Shown here: one piece after another, positions 42,763 through 51,342 of the stretch
How the letters are laid out: each line of letters opens with the position of its first letter
How positions within the stretch are numbered: the stretch's first letter is position 1
Assembly: GCF_900696085.1 (NCBI RefSeq)
Contig: NZ_CAADFC020000016.1
Span: 1,116,001-1,180,000, forward strand
From: Bradyrhizobium ivorense
GTDB taxonomy: Bacteria > Pseudomonadota > Alphaproteobacteria > Rhizobiales > Xanthobacteraceae
DNA length: 64,000 nucleotides
Reading direction: 5' to 3'
Translations under genes and position numbers: made by a program
The notes under the pieces: model-generated
Seen by the model: the letters and a program-made list of their open reading frames with translations, nothing else
Databases searched by the model: none
Told to the model about the DNA's origin: nothing

Positions 42763-43688
42763 CGGCCCCAGCGCAGCACGACCGGATCGAGCGATTTCGC
42801 GATCTCGATCAGGCCGGCACGCGTCGCCGGGTGCAGCGGCTGCAGCGGGTGGCGCACCATGTCCGACTTGATGACGCCGCCCTCGCGCATCAGCACCTTG
42901 CAGGCCGATAGCCCGCATTGCCGGTTCTCGTAGTTGATCAGCGGCAGCCAGCGCGCATAGGCGGCCATCGCCTCGTCGCGGCGCCCGGCGAAGAACGGGT
43001 CGATGATCTGGCGGATGCCGTCGGGATAGCCGCCGCCGGTCATCGCGCCGGTGGCGCCGGCGTCGAGATCGGCCATCAGCGTGATCGCCTCCTCGCCGTC
43101 CCACGGCCCCTCGATCGCGCTGCCGCCCTTCTCGATCAGGCCGCGCAGCTTTGCCGCCGCCATCGGTACCTCGATCTTGAAATAGCTGACATTGGCGAGT
43201 TCGTTCGCCATCCGCGCCAGGAAATCGACCGAGAGCGGCGTGCCGGCCACCGGCGCGTCCTGGATCATGATCGGGATGCCGATGGCATCCGACACCACGC
43301 GATAGAATTCGTAGATGCTCGCTTCCGGGACGCGAAACGTCGCGCCGTGATACGGCGGCATGATCATCACCATCGCGGCGCCCGCGGCCTGCGCCTGCCG
43401 GCTGCGCGCGGCGCATACCGCCGACGAGAAATGCGTCGTGGTGACGATGACGGGAATCCGGCCGGCGACATGCTCGAGCACCGCATGCATCACCGTCTCG
43501 CGCTCGGCGTCGGTCAGCACGAACTGCTCTGAGAAATTGGCGAGGATGCAGATGCCGTGCGAGCCGGCATCGATCATGAAATCGATGCAGCGGCGCTGCC
43601 CGTCGAGATCGAGATTGCCGCTGGCATCGAAGATGGTCGGCGCGACCGGGAAGACGCCGCGGTAGGAACGTTGTGCCGGAGATGTCAT
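42759..43688 (-). CDS. Dihydrodipicolinate synthase family protein
   Basis: A 309-residue (beta/alpha)8 aldolase of the DapA/NanA superfamily. GSHGICILANFSEQFVLT and PVIVTTTHFSS mark the N-terminal half. The Schiff-base Lys is in YFKIEVP. The usual catalytic Tyr (YNVP motif) reads QDAP here, so dipicolinate synthesis is unlikely; other members of the group are hydroxy-acid aldolases or dehydratases. A TAGAGC repeat lies just upstream, which its neighbour on that side uses for its stop. The start at 43688 (MTSPAQRSYRGVFP) was preferred to a longer frame running through that repeat. Confidence 0.85.
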   Translation of the reverse strand: MTSPAQRSYRGVFPVAPTIFDASGNLDLDGQRRCIDFMIDAGSHGICILANFSEQFVLTDAERETVMHAVLEHVAGRIPVIVTTTHFSSAVCAARSRQAQAAGAAMVMIMPPYHGATFRVPEASIYEFYRVVSDAIGIPIMIQDAPVAGTPLSVDFLARMANELANVSYFKIEVPMAAAKLRGLIEKGGSAIEGPWDGEEAITLMADLDAGATGAMTGGGYPDGIRQIIDPFFAGRRDEAMAAYARWLPLINYENRQCGLSACKVLMREGGVIKSDMVRHPLQPLHPATRAGLIEIAKSLDPVVLRWGR

Positions 43689-43715
43689 GTCGAACCTCGC
43701 TTGCGATTGACTTAC

Positions 43716-43768
43716 TTGAGCATGATCTTTTCGGAAAACCGCTTCACACTTTTCCGGATCATGCACTA
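43716..43768. repeat. TAGAGCATGATC palindromic element, copy 3
   Basis: Only the first hairpin is kept: TTGAGCATGATCTTTTCGGA and CTTTTCCGGATCATGCACTA. The TGA stop of the minus-strand NADH:flavin oxidoreductase lies inside the element's GCATGATCC. Confidence 0.75.
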
Positions 43769-44925
43769 CGGAACGGCAGCGCGGGCCCGTCGAGCTTGCG
43801 CAGGCCCGGCTCGCGCCGCTCCAGCCACCAGCCGTATTGCTTCGGCCAGGAGGCGAAAACCTCGCCGCTTCCGCCGCCGAGCGCAAGCTCGGCATGCAGC
43901 GGCCAGTTCGGATCGAACAGCGCCTCGCGGCCGATCGCGACCAGATCGGCGTGGCCGTTGGCCAGAACGTCTTCGGCCTGCTGCGGATGCAGGATCAGGC
44001 CGACCGCGATGGTGGCGATATCGGCCGCGCGGCGGATCTCGCTGGCATAGGGCACCTGGAAGCCGTAGCCGCGCGGAATCCGCGCCGCGGTGGCCGAGCC
44101 GAGCAGGCCGCCGGACGAGCAGTCGATCAGGTCGACGCCGCGCGCCTTGGCTTCGCGGGCAAACGCAATCTGATCCTCGAGCACGATGCCGCCTTCGACG
44201 CCGTCGACCGAGGAAATCCGCACCGACAGCGGCCGCTCCGCCGGCCAGGCGGCGCGCACGGTCTCGATGATCTCCAGCGGATAGCGCATCCGCCCGGCGC
44301 GGTCGCCACCATAGGCATCGGTGCGGCGGTTCGACAGCGGCGAGAGGAATTCGTGCAGCAGATAGCCGTGCGCGCAATGCACCTCGACGAATTCGAAGCC
44401 GGCCTCCACCGCGCGCAGCGTGGCGCGCCGCCACTGCTCGCGCAGCGCAGCGAGCTCGTTGACGTCGAGCGCGTGCGGCATCAGCCAGCCCTCATCCATC
44501 GGGATCGCGCTCGGCGCCACCGTCCGCCACGGCAAATCGCCGCGGGCGTGGTCGGCGGCATCGAGCGCGGCATTGCCGTACCAGGGTCGCTGCATGCTGG
44601 CCTTGCGGCCGGCATGCGCGAGCTGGATCGACGGCACCGCGCCGTTGTCCTTCAGGAACGCGGCGATGCGCGCGAGCGGGGCGATCTGCGCGTCATTCCA
44701 GATCCCGACGTCGCCATGGGTGATGCGGCCCTCGGCGGTGACCGCCGCTGCCTCGACCATCACGAGCCCGGCGCCGCCCTGCGCGAACTTGCCGAGATGC
44801 ACGAGATGCCAGTCGCCGGCGATGCCGTCGGTCGCGGAATACTGGCACATCGGCGAAATCAGGATGCGGTTTCGGGAGCTCACGCCGGCAAGCGTGATCG
44901 GCTGAAACAGAAGCGGCTGCGACAT
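43759..44925 (-). CDS. NADH:flavin oxidoreductase/NADH oxidase (old yellow enzyme, YqjM-like)
   Basis: A 388-residue FMN barrel enzyme. YqjM-type features: SRNRILISPMCQYSATDGIAGDWHL (redox-tuning Cys), IQLAHAGRKAS with the substrate His, GFEFVEVHCAHGYLLHEFLSPLSNRR, and VGLILHPQQAEDVLANGHADLVAIGR near the end. Such ene-reductases reduce activated C=C bonds. The real N terminus is MSQPLLFQPITL at 44925; the open frame continues 36 residues upstream. The C terminus ends in a repeat element. Confidence 0.9.
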   Translation of the reverse strand: MSQPLLFQPITLAGVSSRNRILISPMCQYSATDGIAGDWHLVHLGKFAQGGAGLVMVEAAAVTAEGRITHGDVGIWNDAQIAPLARIAAFLKDNGAVPSIQLAHAGRKASMQRPWYGNAALDAADHARGDLPWRTVAPSAIPMDEGWLMPHALDVNELAALREQWRRATLRAVEAGFEFVEVHCAHGYLLHEFLSPLSNRRTDAYGGDRAGRMRYPLEIIETVRAAWPAERPLSVRISSVDGVEGGIVLEDQIAFAREAKARGVDLIDCSSGGLLGSATAARIPRGYGFQVPYASEIRRAADIATIAVGLILHPQQAEDVLANGHADLVAIGREALFDPNWPLHAELALGGGSGEVFASWPKQYGWWLERREPGLRKLDGPALPFRSA

Positions 44926-45043
44926 CGGGACCTGCGGGAGGGTGGAGCGGAAACGATGCCGGCAAGCTAAGCGGCTCGCCAATTCGCCGCAAGGCACGCG
45001 ACAGCGCAGGCGATCAGAGGCGAATGCATGCAAGGTTGGGGAT

Positions 45044-45117
45044 TGGAGCGGGCGAAGGGAATCGAACCCTCGTATGCAGCTTGGGAAGCTGCCGTTCTAC
45101 CATTGAACTACGCCCGC
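45044..45117 (-). tRNA. tRNA-Gly (anticodon CCC)
   Basis: On the minus strand: acceptor GCGGGCG pairs with CGCCCGC, D arm GTTC/GAAC, anticodon stem GCAGC/GCTGC with loop TTCCCAA giving anticodon CCC, T arm GAGGG-TTCGATT-CCCTT, discriminator T and an encoded CCA. Total 74 bases. No other tRNA was found in the window. Confidence 0.95.
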
Positions 45118-45223
45118 GATCGCAAATCGGGTCGGACTTGTCCGGCCCGGACCCGGCGGACCATAGCCCGGGCGGCGGCGCAGGATCAAGCGCGCATTCA
45201 TTTCCGTCGCGGGCCGGCCCTTC

Positions 45224-45326
45224 TAAAGCGCGATGAGATCAGGTTGAACCATCATCGCGCTTTAGCCCTTTGTTTGAGCATGATCTTTTCGGAAAACTGC
45301 TTCGCACTTTTCCGGATCATGCTCTA
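45224..45326. repeat. TAGAGCATGATC palindromic element, copy 4
   Basis: Both hairpins are present: TAAAGCGCGATGAGATCAGG with CATCGCGCTTTAG, then GAGCATGATCTTTTCGG with CCGGATCATGCTCTA. The final CTA is the stop codon of the minus-strand mannosyltransferase gene. Confidence 0.8.
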
Positions 45327-46961
45327 GTGACCGAGCCGCACCAGCACGTCGTTGATGGCAAAGGGCGCGGCGGCGGATGCATCGCAGCTGCCGCGGCGCG
45401 CGTAGATGCAGGCATCGGCATTGCCGACGCGGGTGCAGCTGCGCGGTGAGAAATCCGCCGGCAGTTCGCCTGCCGCGTCGGGGCGCGCAAGGATGCGGTT
45501 GAAGGCCGGCCGGCTCGCCCGCAGCAGCGCCGGAAGGCGGCCCTGCGCAATCGGGTCGGCGGCCTGCAGCGCGTAGAGCGGCGATGCGCCGGCCAGGCGG
45601 TCCCGCCCGGGGAAGAGCTGGAAACGGATATCGTAAAGCGCGAGGCCGCAGAGCTCCGGATCGCTGCGCAGTTCCGCGGCGAGCCGCGCGGCACCGATAC
45701 CGCGCGTCCAGTAGTCGCGCATCGGCTCGCTGGCGCCGGCCAGCATCGCGGACACCAGCACCCAGCCGCCGGCGATGATCGGCAGCGCGAACGGACGCCA
45801 TGCGCGCCGCGCGCGCAGCGCCTGCACCCAGTCGGCCGATCCCAACGCCGCCACGATGGTGAACAGCACCACCGACAGAAAGATGAAGCGGTATTCCTTG
45901 TGCGCGATCAGGCTGTGAAAGACCAGGTTCACGAGCGCCACTGCCAGCAACAGCGGTGCGTGCCGCCGGCCGCGCCAGATCGCGGCGAGCGGCAGCACGA
46001 TCGCCGCCGACCAGACGACCAGGAAGTTGACGAGATAGGCCGAAGGCGGCGACACGCCAAAATCGGCCGCGCGATCATGATAGAGGTTCTGCGCGATATT
46101 GCCGATCAGCCAGCCGAACGGCACCGCGCCATGCGCGATGTCGATCACGCCGGCGAACAGCAGCGCGAGCAGCCCGCCGGCGACCAGCGGAATCAGATTT
46201 CGCCATGCGGTCCAGCATGTCCCGAGCGCGAGCACGGCGATCGCCGGCGCATACTGAAAGCGGCAGACAAAGGCGGTCGCCAGCAACGCGCCGCCGATGA
46301 CCAGCCGCTGCTGCGACGGGCCGTTGGTCAACAGCAGCGCCGCCGGCACGATCAGCGCGGTCGCGAGCGGCTCACCCAAGGTGTGCGGAGCGAGCAGGAT
46401 CAACTCGAACCAGATCGCGGCAGCGAATGCCGCGATGATGGCGTGGGTGCGCGAGACCCGCGCGCCAATGAACCAGGCGCTGACCACGATCGACAGCGAC
46501 AACAGCGCGGCCACCAGACGCGGCACCACGAAAGCGCCGGCGCCGCCCGGCGCAATCCAGTCACCCAGCGCGACCGGACCGGCCAACAGTGTCGGCAGGA
46601 ACCAGCCGCGAATGCCTTCACGCCACTCCCATGTGACGATGCTGTCGTGGCCGAGCATCCGCCACGCCGGCTCAAGGTATTGGAAGACCTCATCGGGATA
46701 CATGACGGTGGGCCAGAAGGCGAGCGCCACGCGGACCGTCAGCGCCAACACCAGCATCGCCGCCAGCGGGTGCACACGCCGGATCGATAGTCCAGCCACG
46801 CCTTCACGGCCGGGCGCCGAATGAGCGCCCGCTGTCGTCAGTGTTCCGTCGATTGCGTCAGGGAGCAGCATGTTGCCGAACAGATAGCGTCGAAAGCCTT
46901 TAGGATGTGTGACCGAAACTTGCGCATCGGAGGTTGCCTGATGGCCAGGAACCGCCGTCAT
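45324..46961 (-). CDS. Membrane mannosyltransferase, GT22-like (ALG9/PIG-B type)
   Basis: A 545-residue polytopic membrane protein with 8-10 hydrophobic segments and a soluble C-terminal third. The first luminal/periplasmic loop has YPDEVFQYLEPAWRM, matching the HPDEhFQ motif of eukaryotic GPI and N-glycan mannosyltransferases. HKEYRFIF after a later helix matches their HKE-RF motif. It would use a lipid-linked mannose donor. The start at 46961 gives about 60 polar residues before the first helix; an internal Met at residue 31 is possible. It is divergent from ogt across 77 bases. Confidence 0.78.
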   Translation of the reverse strand: MTAVPGHQATSDAQVSVTHPKGFRRYLFGNMLLPDAIDGTLTTAGAHSAPGREGVAGLSIRRVHPLAAMLVLALTVRVALAFWPTVMYPDEVFQYLEPAWRMLGHDSIVTWEWREGIRGWFLPTLLAGPVALGDWIAPGGAGAFVVPRLVAALLSLSIVVSAWFIGARVSRTHAIIAAFAAAIWFELILLAPHTLGEPLATALIVPAALLLTNGPSQQRLVIGGALLATAFVCRFQYAPAIAVLALGTCWTAWRNLIPLVAGGLLALLFAGVIDIAHGAVPFGWLIGNIAQNLYHDRAADFGVSPPSAYLVNFLVVWSAAIVLPLAAIWRGRRHAPLLLAVALVNLVFHSLIAHKEYRFIFLSVVLFTIVAALGSADWVQALRARRAWRPFALPIIAGGWVLVSAMLAGASEPMRDYWTRGIGAARLAAELRSDPELCGLALYDIRFQLFPGRDRLAGASPLYALQAADPIAQGRLPALLRASRPAFNRILARPDAAGELPADFSPRSCTRVGNADACIYARRGSCDASAAAPFAINDVLVRLGH

Positions 46962-47038
46962 CGTTAACCGAGCGTCAAGATTCCGGATGCGCGCGACGGC
47001 AAGGGTGTTATGATCCTGCCTGTGGGGTTGGTGGCGTC

Positions 47039-47617
47039 ATGGCGGGGCGTGGGTACACCATTTTCGACACGGCGGTCGGCCGATGCGGCATCGCATGGGG
47101 CGAGCTTGGCGTCGTCGGCGTGCAACTTCCCGAACTTCGCGAGATCGAGACCCGCAAGCGGCTGTTCCAGCTCTATCCCGATGCGCGCGAGCTGCGGCCG
47201 CCTGAAGAGATCGAGACGGCGATCGAGGGCATCGCCGCAACGTTGCGCGGCGGCAACGGCGATCTGAGCGGCGTGGCGCTCGACATGACCGGCATCCCGG
47301 CCTTCAACCAGCGCGTCTACCAGTTTGTCCGCAGCATTCCCCGCGGCGAAACGCGCACCTATGACGAGGTGGCGAGCGCCTTGCGCGTCTCCGGCGCGGT
47401 CTATTCAGTGGCGCAGGCGATCGGCCGCAATCCCTTCATGATCATCGTGCCCTGCCATCGCGTGCTCGAGGCCGGCAATTATGCCGACCGGATCTCGCCG
47501 AACGGCGGCAGCATCTCCAAGCGGCGGCTGCTCTCGATCGAGGGCGCGCGAACCATCACGAGCAAGACCTTGTTCGACGTTCTGCTGCCGGTTGCGCCAC
47601 CACGACCCCATCCCTAA
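47039..47617 (+). CDS. ogt: Methylated-DNA--protein-cysteine methyltransferase
   Basis: A 192-residue O6-alkylguanine-DNA alkyltransferase, a suicide repair protein. The acceptor motif IIVPCHRVLEAG has Cys139, preceded by the DNA-binding helix RTYDEVASALRVSGAVYSVAQAIGRNP. The N-terminal half lacks an Ada zinc domain, so it is the Ogt form. An AraC regulator begins 9 bases downstream, the same function pair as ada/alkA-type regulation but in separate proteins. Confidence 0.92.
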   Translation: MAGRGYTIFDTAVGRCGIAWGELGVVGVQLPELREIETRKRLFQLYPDARELRPPEEIETAIEGIAATLRGGNGDLSGVALDMTGIPAFNQRVYQFVRSIPRGETRTYDEVASALRVSGAVYSVAQAIGRNPFMIIVPCHRVLEAGNYADRISPNGGSISKRRLLSIEGARTITSKTLFDVLLPVAPPRPHP

Positions 47618-47626
47618 ATCTGGGGC

Positions 47627-48466
47627 ATGAACCGCACCCCGCTGCTGCAGCGCGAGCGCATTTCGGTGACCGAGTTTCGCTGCACCGCGGAGCCCGGCGA
47701 CAAGCCATTCGCCGAGCAATTCCTCAGCCATTCGGTGTCGTATGTCCGCAAGGGCAGCTTTGGCTGCCATTGCCGCGGCCGCTTCCACGAACTGGTGACA
47801 GGCTCGATCCTGGTCGGCCATCCCGGCGACGAATACACCTGCACCCATGACCACGTGGTCGGCGACGAGTGCCTGTCGTTCTTCCTCGATCCGGAGCTGG
47901 TGGAGACGATCGGCGACCGCGCCGCGGTCTGGCAGATCGTCTCGGTGCCGCCGCTACCCGAACTGATGGTGCTCGGCGAGCTCGCGCAAACGGCGGCAGC
48001 TGGCAACAGCGATGTCGGGCTCGACGAGATCGGCCACCTTTTGGCCAGCCGCCTGGTCGAGCTGGTGTCCGATCGCACGGCAAAGCCGCTCACCGCCAAT
48101 CTGCGCGACCGCCGCCGCGCGGTGGAGGCGGCGCTGTGGATCGACGCCAATTCGCACCGCGCCATCGATCTCGACGACGCCGCGGTGCAGGCCGGCCTCA
48201 GCACCTTCCATTTCCTGCGGCTGTTTTCCGCCGTGCTCGGCGTCACCCCGCATCAATATCTGGTGCGCTCGCGGCTGCGCCACGCGGCGCGCCGGCTTGC
48301 CGACGACGACAGCCCGATCACCGACATCGCCTATGACGTCGGCTTCGGCGACCTCTCCAATTTCGTGCGCAGCTTCCATCGCGCTGCCGGCGCCCCGCCG
48401 CTCAAGTTCCGCCAGGCCTCGCGCGGCGACCGCAAGATTTTCCAAGAACGTCTCGCGCTGCAATAG
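47627..48466 (+). CDS. AraC family transcriptional regulator
   Basis: A 279-residue protein. The N-terminal part is cupin-like (SVSYVRKGSFGCHCRGRFHEL, GSILVGHPGDEYTCTHDH). The C-terminal double HTH has IDLDDAAVQAGLSTFHFLRLF and ITDIAYDVGFGDLSNFVRSFHRAAGAPP. It lies 9 bases after ogt and is probably cotranscribed, though a role in the alkylation response is only suggested by that position. Confidence 0.88.
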   Translation: MNRTPLLQRERISVTEFRCTAEPGDKPFAEQFLSHSVSYVRKGSFGCHCRGRFHELVTGSILVGHPGDEYTCTHDHVVGDECLSFFLDPELVETIGDRAAVWQIVSVPPLPELMVLGELAQTAAAGNSDVGLDEIGHLLASRLVELVSDRTAKPLTANLRDRRRAVEAALWIDANSHRAIDLDDAAVQAGLSTFHFLRLFSAVLGVTPHQYLVRSRLRHAARRLADDDSPITDIAYDVGFGDLSNFVRSFHRAAGAPPLKFRQASRGDRKIFQERLALQ

Positions 48467-48522
48467 CTAGGGTTGCTCCAGGCCGCGCGTTCACCGACGC
48501 GCTAAACTCTGGAGAGCCATTC

Positions 48523-48882
48523 ATGTACGATCACATCGGATTGCACGTCGCCGATCTCAACGCCAGCGTGCGCTTCTACACGGCAGCGCTGGCGCCGCTC
48601 GGCTTCGTACTATGTTCCCGCGACGACAGCGGCGCCGGCTTCGGCCCGAAGGACGCACCGGCGCTCTGGCTCTATCTGGACAAGGGCAAAAAGGCCGGTG
48701 ACGCCCACATCGCCTTCCGCGCGCCCGATCACGACGCGATCAAGCAATTCCATAGCGCAGGCGTGAAGGCGGGCGGCAAGGACAATGGCGCGGCGGGTCA
48801 CCGCAAGGACTACAGCCCGACCTATTACGCCGCGTTCCTGATCGATCCCGACGGCAACAATGTCGAGGCAGTGTGCGGGTAA
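48523..48882 (+). CDS. VOC family (glyoxalase-like) protein
   Basis: A 119-residue vicinal-oxygen-chelate protein: YDHIGLHVADLNASVRFYTAAL at the start, SAGFGPKDAPALWLYL-like middle, HIAFRAPDHDAIKQFHSAG and the late DPDGNNVEAVCG with the metal Glu. Homologues include lactoylglutathione lyase-like and antibiotic-resistance proteins. The substrate is unknown. AGAGCCATTC precedes the ATG. Confidence 0.85.
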   Translation: MYDHIGLHVADLNASVRFYTAALAPLGFVLCSRDDSGAGFGPKDAPALWLYLDKGKKAGDAHIAFRAPDHDAIKQFHSAGVKAGGKDNGAAGHRKDYSPTYYAAFLIDPDGNNVEAVCG

Positions 48883-48900
48883 GGAGCCGCTGCTCGTGTT

Positions 48901-48988
48901 CCGTCATTGCGAGCGAAGCGAAGCAATCCATCGCTCCGCACGCGTGGAAGGATGGATTGCTTCGTCGCTTCGCTCCTCGCAATGACGG
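48901..48988. repeat. GTCATTGCGAGCG palindromic element
   Basis: Arms CCGTCATTGCGAGCGAAGCG and CGCTTCGCTCCTCGCAATGA with CAATCCATCGC...GGATTG inside. It lies between the VOC and SRPBCC genes. Confidence 0.75.
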
Positions 48989-49014
48989 TCTTCCACATCA
49001 CAAAGGATCAAACC

Positions 49015-49431
49015 ATGGCTTCCATCTACAAGGACATTCCCATCGACGCACCGGCCGACCAGGTCTGGGACGCGTTGCGCGATTTCGGCGCGGTGCATAC
49101 GCGGCTGGCGCCGGGCTTCGTGACCGACAGCAAGCTCGACGGCGATGCGCGCATCGTCACCTTTGCCAACGGCTCGGTGGCGCGCGAAACGCTGGTCGAT
49201 TGCAACGACAGCCGGCGACGGCTGGTCTATGCGATCAAGAGCGAGCGCCTGACGCAGCACTCGGCCTCGGCCCAGGTATTCGCCGAGGGCGACGGGCGCT
49301 GCCGCATGGTGTGGATCACCGACGTGCTGCCGAACGAGATCGCATCCTACATCGACGCGCAGATGGACCTCGGCGCAGCCGCGATGCAGAAAGCGCTGGC
49401 GCAATCCGCGAAGGCGAAGAGCGCCGCGTAG
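49015..49431 (+). CDS. SRPBCC (polyketide cyclase/START-like) family protein
   Basis: A 138-residue protein with the SRPBCC pattern: IYKDIPIDAPADQVWDALRDFGAVH, VTDSKLDGDARIVTFANGSVARETLVDCND, and a C-terminal helix DLGAAAMQKALAQSAKA. A hydrophobic pocket for a small ligand is expected. Function is unknown. The ATG at 49015 was chosen because it starts the first strand; the upstream frame runs through a palindromic repeat. Confidence 0.82.
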   Translation: MASIYKDIPIDAPADQVWDALRDFGAVHTRLAPGFVTDSKLDGDARIVTFANGSVARETLVDCNDSRRRLVYAIKSERLTQHSASAQVFAEGDGRCRMVWITDVLPNEIASYIDAQMDLGAAAMQKALAQSAKAKSAA

Positions 49432-49460
49432 CGCGGCCCGATCGGAACAACTCTGTCACC

Positions 49461-49724
49461 GTCACCCTGAGGAGGCCGCTTCTTCAGCGGCCGTCTCGAA
49501 GGGTCGACGGCCTCCGCTTCATCCACGAGCATGTTGAAGCATCTGGGCCGTGCATCCTTCGAGGGCCGCTAAAGAAGCGGCCACCTCAGGATGACGGGAC
49601 TGAGTTGCTCTGTTTGCTCAGTGTCATCACCCGCGGATGCGGGTGATCCAGTATTCCAGAGGCCGCAGTGCTTGAGCCGATGGGCCGCGGCGTACTGGAT
49701 CGCCCGGTCAAGCCGGGCGATGAC
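49461..49724. repeat. Two palindromic elements downstream of SRPBCC gene
   Basis: Element 1 (49461-49595) has CACCCTGAGGAGGCCGCTTC with GAAGCGGCCACCTCAGGATG. Element 2 (49623-49724) has GTCATCACCCGCGGATGCGG with GGTCAAGCCGGGCGATGAC. Together they fill the 348-base gap between convergent genes; nothing else is seen. Confidence 0.7.
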
Positions 49725-49779
49725 AGCCGTGGATGAGGAGATAGCCTCATATCCTCTCAGGATGGTGGGCCAGGATTGC

Positions 49780-51222
49780 TCAAGAGAGCGCCGGCTGCAC
49801 CTTGGCGATCGGCGCGGGCTTGCCCCAGCGGGTCAGGACCACGCTGAGGCAAGACATCACGCCAAGCACGCCCATCGAGGCGGCGGCGAGTGCGAAGAAG
49901 TTTTGCGCGCTCGCCTCATGGGTCGACAGCCACCAGCCGCCGGCGCAGATGAAGATCAGCCGCGCAGTCTGCGCCAGCACCGGACCGACCACCTTGGCTG
50001 CGCCCTGCGACGAGAAATACATCGACATCGCAAGCCCGATGAAGGCGTACATCGGCGCGGCGGTCGACAGGTACTGATGGCTGGTGGTCCGCACATGCGG
50101 ATCATTGGTGAACAGGTTGACCCAGAGATCGGGGAAGATTGCGATCAGACTGCCGATCACGCCCACCGAGAGAAATGACACCGTGCCGGCGGTCCAGGCG
50201 ATCCGCCGGGCGCGCGCGATGCGGTCGGCGCCGACCGCCATGCCGATCATCGGCACCGAGGCGATGCCGACGGCGAACGCGACCGAGGTCAGCATGAATT
50301 CGAGCCGCGCGCCGATGCCGTAGCCGGCCAGCACCGCGGTGCCGAACTGCGCCAGCATGTGGGTGAAGATCGAGATGGTCAGAACCGATTGCAGCGGCGA
50401 GAAGCAGGAGATGGCACCGACCTTGAGAATGTCGATGAACATCGCCCACTGCACCCGCAATCCCCGAAGCTTCGGCACGACGCGGGCGCGGCCCGAGAAC
50501 AGATACCAGCCCATCACGCTGATGCTGATCGAATAGGCGATCAGGGAGCCGACGGCGACGCCGCGCATTCCGAACTGCGGCACCGGGCCGAGCCCGAGTC
50601 CGAGCGTGCCGCCCAGGATGATCTGCCAGCACGCGGACGACAGGATCATGGTCGAGGGCAGCTTCATGTTGCCGGTGCCGCGCAGGATCGCGGCCATGGT
50701 GTTCATCAGCCAGGGCAGCACGGCGCCGCCGAAGAAGATCTGCGAATAGCCGATCGCCTGCGCCAGCACATTGCCGCGGCCGCCAAGCAGTTCGAGCAGG
50801 CGCGGCCCGAAGATCAGCATGCCCAGCATGAATGTCAGGCCGAAGCACAGTCCGATCAGCAGCGCATGCGCCGCGAGCGTCGAGGCGCGCTCGACGTCGC
50901 CGGCACCGAGCGCACGCGCGATCGACGATGCGACGCCGCCGCCCATGGCGCCGCCCGACATCGTCATGGTGAGAATGACGCAGGGAAACAGCAGCGCCAT
51001 CGCCGCGAGCGACTCGACACCGAGCCGGCCGATATAGGAGGTCTCCGCGATCACCACACAGGTGCCGGCGGACAGCGCGATCACGTTCGGCCAGGCCAAC
51101 CACAGCAGCGTGCGCAGGATCGGCCCGTCGAGCAGCTTGTTGCGCGCGGGTTTGCTGACCGGCGGCGGCAGCGGCCGCTCGGCTTCGTCGACAGGTATTT
51201 CGGCGAGGCCGAGATCGGACAT
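49780..51222 (-). CDS. MATE family efflux transporter
   Basis: A 480-residue inner-membrane protein with 12 helices in two MatE repeats: ALSAGTCVVIAETSYIGRLGVESLAAMALL, then SVLTISIFTHMLAQFGTAVLAGYGIGARLEF. A polar N terminus of about 35 residues precedes the first helix. It is in a different branch from the DinF-like MATE at 17508; this one resembles the NorM-related group. Substrate is unknown. No regulator is adjacent. Confidence 0.88.
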   Translation of the reverse strand: MSDLGLAEIPVDEAERPLPPPVSKPARNKLLDGPILRTLLWLAWPNVIALSAGTCVVIAETSYIGRLGVESLAAMALLFPCVILTMTMSGGAMGGGVASSIARALGAGDVERASTLAAHALLIGLCFGLTFMLGMLIFGPRLLELLGGRGNVLAQAIGYSQIFFGGAVLPWLMNTMAAILRGTGNMKLPSTMILSSACWQIILGGTLGLGLGPVPQFGMRGVAVGSLIAYSISISVMGWYLFSGRARVVPKLRGLRVQWAMFIDILKVGAISCFSPLQSVLTISIFTHMLAQFGTAVLAGYGIGARLEFMLTSVAFAVGIASVPMIGMAVGADRIARARRIAWTAGTVSFLSVGVIGSLIAIFPDLWVNLFTNDPHVRTTSHQYLSTAAPMYAFIGLAMSMYFSSQGAAKVVGPVLAQTARLIFICAGGWWLSTHEASAQNFFALAAASMGVLGVMSCLSVVLTRWGKPAPIAKVQPALS

Positions 51223-51342
51223 CTGCTCTCCCGCGCGCGATCTTCTGGCGCCGCGCCACGGTGTTTCCCTACCATGGTGGCGGCCGATTCCACGTGCGCG
51301 GGACGCAAGGGGGGCCTGCGTGATTGCAGGTGAACCCGAAGC

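Noticed and set aside
46934..47038. Longer N terminus of the Ogt protein
   Set aside because: The extra residues overlap the start region of the divergent mannosyltransferase gene and look non-coding. The ATG at 47039 fits the family.
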